From the NCBI GenBank assembly GCA_002336975.1, contig DDFA01000032.1, positions 4,680 through 32,814 of the forward strand: a DNA stretch of 28,135 nt, written 5' to 3'. The position numbers and the translations under genes were made by a program. The stretch is from Phyllobacteriaceae bacterium UBA1940. Lineage in GTDB: Bacteria; Pseudomonadota; Alphaproteobacteria; Rhizobiales; Rhizobiaceae. Numbering within the stretch: position 1 is the first letter of the stretch; each line of letters begins with the position of its first letter. Below, in pieces: positions 25,944 to 28,135 of this stretch. The notes under the pieces were generated by a model that was not told the DNA's origin, did not search any database, and was given only the letters and a program-made list of their open reading frames with translations.

Positions 25944-25968
25944 GAATCGGCCATCGTACCTGACATCG

Positions 25969-26772
25969 TCACAAATCGAACCGGGCAATCACCGGCACAT
26001 GGTCCGACGGACGGTCCCAGCCGCGCGCGTCCTTCAGCACTTCGATCGCGGTCAGCCGGCCGGCGATATTTGGCGACGACCAGACGTGGTCGAGGCGGCG
26101 GCCGCGGTCGGATGCGGCCCAGTCGGCGGCGCGGTAGCTCCACCAGGTGTAGATTTTCTGCGGTTCGGGGATCGCCTGCCGCATCAGGTCGACCCAGCCG
26201 CCGGCCTTGCGCATCGATTCGAATGCCTCGGTCTCCACCGGGGTATGGCTGACCACTTTAAGCAGTTGCCTGTGCGACCAGACATCGTGCTCCAGCGGCG
26301 CGATGTTCAGGTCGCCGACCAGGATCGATGCCGTCTGCTCGTCCCCGCCGGCGGCGACGCCGCGCATTTCCTCGACAAAGTCGAGCTTGTGCCTGAATTT
26401 CCAGTTGATCTCGGGATCGGGTTCGTCGCCGCCGGCCGGCACATAGAAATTGTGCAGCAGCACCGTCTTCCCCCCGGCCTCGAAACTGACCGACAAATGG
26501 CGGGTGTCGCCCTTGGCGCAGAAGTCGCGGCGTTCGACCAGTTCGATCGGCAGTCTCGAGATCGTGGCGACGCCGTGATAGCCCTTCTGGCCGTTGATCG
26601 TCACATGCGGGTAGCCGGCGTCATGGAACGCCTGATAGGGGAAATGCTCTTCCGGGCACTTGATCTCCTGCAGGCACAAGATATCCGGCGCGTAGTCGCG
26701 CAGGAAATCGAGCGCGAGGGGAAGGCGCAGGCGCACGGAATTGATGTTCCAGGTGGCGATGGTCAAGGACAT
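25969..26772 (-). CDS. xthA: Exodeoxyribonuclease III
   Basis: This 267-residue AP endonuclease and 3'-5' exonuclease of base-excision repair belongs to the EEP fold. The N-terminus is LTIATWNINSVRLRL. The metal-binding Glu is in LCLQEIKCPEEHFP. YHGVATISR and HNFYVPAGGDEPDP follow. The Asp-Asn pair is in VGDLNIAPLEHDVW. YTWWSYRAADWAASDRGRRL precedes LDHVW, and the catalytic His is in RPSDHVPVIA. All key residues are present and the length is normal. The ATG at 26772 has only a weak ribosome site. It lies 77 bp downstream of lolA on the same strand and converges on the lipoprotein gene (25-bp gap). Confidence 0.96.
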   Translation of the reverse strand: MSLTIATWNINSVRLRLPLALDFLRDYAPDILCLQEIKCPEEHFPYQAFHDAGYPHVTINGQKGYHGVATISRLPIELVERRDFCAKGDTRHLSVSFEAGGKTVLLHNFYVPAGGDEPDPEINWKFRHKLDFVEEMRGVAAGGDEQTASILVGDLNIAPLEHDVWSHRQLLKVVSHTPVETEAFESMRKAGGWVDLMRQAIPEPQKIYTWWSYRAADWAASDRGRRLDHVWSSPNIAGRLTAIEVLKDARGWDRPSDHVPVIARFDL

Positions 26773-26849
26773 GCGTCGTCAATGCCAGCGCAAATCCGCA
26801 AGGGCAAGCCGGCGTAGCCAAAAGCGCGTCGCGTCCACTGCCGGGGCGG

Positions 26850-27527
26850 CTAGCGCTGGTTGGCGCCGTTGCCCTTGTTGAGGTTCTGGTAGTCGATCTT
26901 GAACACGTTCGCGTCGACTTTCGCGCCTTCGGTGACATTAAAGATCATCACGGTGGTGTCCTTGCCCTGCGCGTCGGTGACGGTCCACTGGCGCAGTTCA
27001 TAGTTCTTCGGATCGAACATCATGGTGATGCGCGAATTGCCGAAGACCGACTGATCGGCCAGCACGATGGTCGTCAGGTCGGCGTCCTCGGTGACCTTCT
27101 GGACCTTTTGGTCGGACAGGTCGATGCGGTCGTCCAGCAGCAGTTTCAGCGGCGTCTTGGACAACGGATAGATGTCGGCGGTCTTCAGCTTGGTGTTGGT
27201 GATCGCCACCGACTTGCCATCCGACACGACCTTGAAGGTCGCCGGCTTCTCATAGTTGAACAGGATCTTTCCGGGCCGCTGGATGTAGAACTTGCCGCCC
27301 GTCTGCTCGCCCTTGGGGCCGAACTGGATGAACTCGCCGGACATCGAGCGAACGCTGGAGAAATGATCGGCGATCTTTTGCGCCGCCTCCGACGCCGCGT
27401 GGGCGCTCGAAACCGCGGCCAGCTGCGGACAGGCTCCCGCAAACGCTCCGATCCCGGCGGCGACCGCAACAGCGCCCGCCCATTTCGCAAAGCGCCTCGA
27501 CGCGGATTTCAATCTGGTAAGCCTCAT
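26850..27527 (-). CDS. lolA: Outer-membrane lipoprotein carrier protein LolA
   Basis: This 225-residue periplasmic chaperone moves lipoproteins from LolCDE to the outer membrane. It has a long basic N-terminus and signal (hydrophobic core about residues 17-43, ending SSAHA). The LolA fold follows, beginning AAQKIADHFSSVRSMSGEF. Family-typical segments are GKFYIQRPGKILFNYEKPAT, VVSDGKSVAI, DADLTTIVLADQ and MMFDPKNYELRQWTVTDAQG. A good aggag ribosome site lies 9 nt before the ATG at 27527. It sits just downstream of ftsK on the same strand, the common arrangement in alphaproteobacteria. Confidence 0.95.
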   Translation of the reverse strand: MRLTRLKSASRRFAKWAGAVAVAAGIGAFAGACPQLAAVSSAHAASEAAQKIADHFSSVRSMSGEFIQFGPKGEQTGGKFYIQRPGKILFNYEKPATFKVVSDGKSVAITNTKLKTADIYPLSKTPLKLLLDDRIDLSDQKVQKVTEDADLTTIVLADQSVFGNSRITMMFDPKNYELRQWTVTDAQGKDTTVMIFNVTEGAKVDANVFKIDYQNLNKGNGANQR

Positions 27528-27592
27528 TTTTCGAACTCCTGTCTCGCCGACGGCAGGTAGGACCTCACTTGGACAATTAGATGGCGTCGCGG

Positions 27593-27611
27593 CGGCGCTT
27601 TTCCAGCGCCG
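27593..27611. repeat. Hairpin between ftsK and lolA
   Basis: A 7-bp stem, cggcgct (27593-27599) / agcgccg (27605-27611), with a 5-nt loop lies 10 bp after the ftsK stop on the minus strand. Without a T-run on the reading strand it is at most a weak attenuating structure. Confidence 0.35.
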
Positions 27612-27620
27612 GCGCGTCGA

Positions 27621-28135
27621 TCACATCTTGTCTTCTTCCGTGGGCACGAGGATCTCGCGCTTGCCGGCGTGATTGGCCGGACCGACGATGCCGTCCTTCT
27701 CCATCTTCTCGATGATCGAGGCGGCGCGGTTGTAGCCGATGCCGAGCCGGCGCTGGATGTAGGAGGTCGACGCCTTGCCGTCGCGCAACACGACCGCCAC
27801 CGCCTGGTCGTAAGGATCGTCGGAATCCTCAAACACGCCGGCCGCGCCGCCGCCCTTGCCGCCGCCTTCGTCGCCGTCCTCGTCCCCGTCGTCATCCTGG
27901 GTGATGGCGTCGAGATATTCCGGCACGCCCTGCATCTTGAGATGCGACACCACCTTTTCGACCTCGTCGTCGGACACGAACGGGCCGTGGACACGCATGA
28001 TGCGGCCGCCGCCGCCCATGTAGAGCATGTCGCCCATGCCGAGCAGCTGTTCGGCGCCCTGTTCGCCCAGAATGGTGCGGCTGTCGATCTTCGAGGTGAC
28101 GGCGAACGACATGCGGGTCGGGAAGTTGGCCTTGA
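27621..28135 (-). CDS. ftsK: DNA translocase FtsK, C-terminal part
   Basis: The last 171 residues of FtsK are present; the gene runs out of the window. The visible part begins in the RecA-like motor ([60 protein letters not shown]). It passes through an acidic/Gly-rich insert ([17 protein letters not shown]) and ends in the gamma winged-helix domain ([38 protein letters not shown]). The gamma domain reads KOPS and activates XerCD at dif. The septal translocase segregates chromosome termini during division. The acidic insert is longer than in the E. coli protein as I recall it. Confidence 0.96.
   Translation of the reverse strand, partial: KANFPTRMSFAVTSKIDSRTILGEQGAEQLLGMGDMLYMGGGGRIMRVHGPFVSDDEVEKVVSHLKMQGVPEYLDAITQDDDGDEDGDEGGGKGGGAAGVFEDSDDPYDQAVAVVLRDGKASTSYIQRRLGIGYNRAASIIEKMEKDGIVGPANHAGKREILVPTEEDKM

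Overview
The window looks like a chromosomal segment of a high-GC alphaproteobacterium of the Rhizobiales, most likely Mesorhizobium or a close relative. This is inferred from gene content and order (sucD-sucA-sucB-lpdA, rimM/trmD/rplS, xerC, lolA, ftsK), from coding GC near 65-70%, and from intergenic palindromes of a kind I recall from rhizobial genomes. No sequence search was run. No tRNA, rRNA, CRISPR array, insertion sequence or phage gene was seen.

Region 1 (1-8437) is the end of a TCA-cycle operon on the plus strand: the 3' end of sucD, sucA, sucB and lpdA. Between sucB and lpdA lie a 708-bp gap filled with inverted repeats and three tightly coupled genes: a MAPEG membrane protein, a small secreted cysteine-containing protein and a short-chain dehydrogenase. 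Region 2 (8467-11465) is on the minus strand: a DUF6489-type protein, a 55-aa single-pass membrane microprotein, a 63-aa secreted protein, a TraB/GumN-family protein and the recombinase XerC. Region 3 (11566-14682) holds the translation genes rimM, trmD and rplS. A repeat separates rimM from trmD, and a convergent TauE/SafE transporter separates trmD from rplS. A clear intrinsic terminator follows rplS.

Region 4 (14791-24088) is a transport and catabolism block. It starts with a polar-amino-acid ABC binding protein, a GNAT acetyltransferase, a single permease and a methyltransferase, with no ATPase, followed by a LysR regulator. Downstream is a complete five-gene operon matching E. coli ydcS-ydcT-ydcU-ydcV-patD in order and size. 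It probably imports a polyamine-like amine and oxidises the derived aminobutyraldehyde. A perfect LysR-type T-N11-A dyad lies between the LysR gene and ydcS.

Region 5 (24089-25943) differs from its surroundings. GC drops to about 50% in places, and two genes of unknown function encode a secreted beta-trefoil-like protein and a lipoprotein. The Shine-Dalgarno of the first lies inside a perfect 11-bp hairpin. This cassette is the best candidate for something undescribed. Region 6 (25969-28135, minus strand) returns to core genes: exodeoxyribonuclease III, LolA and the C-terminal end of FtsK.
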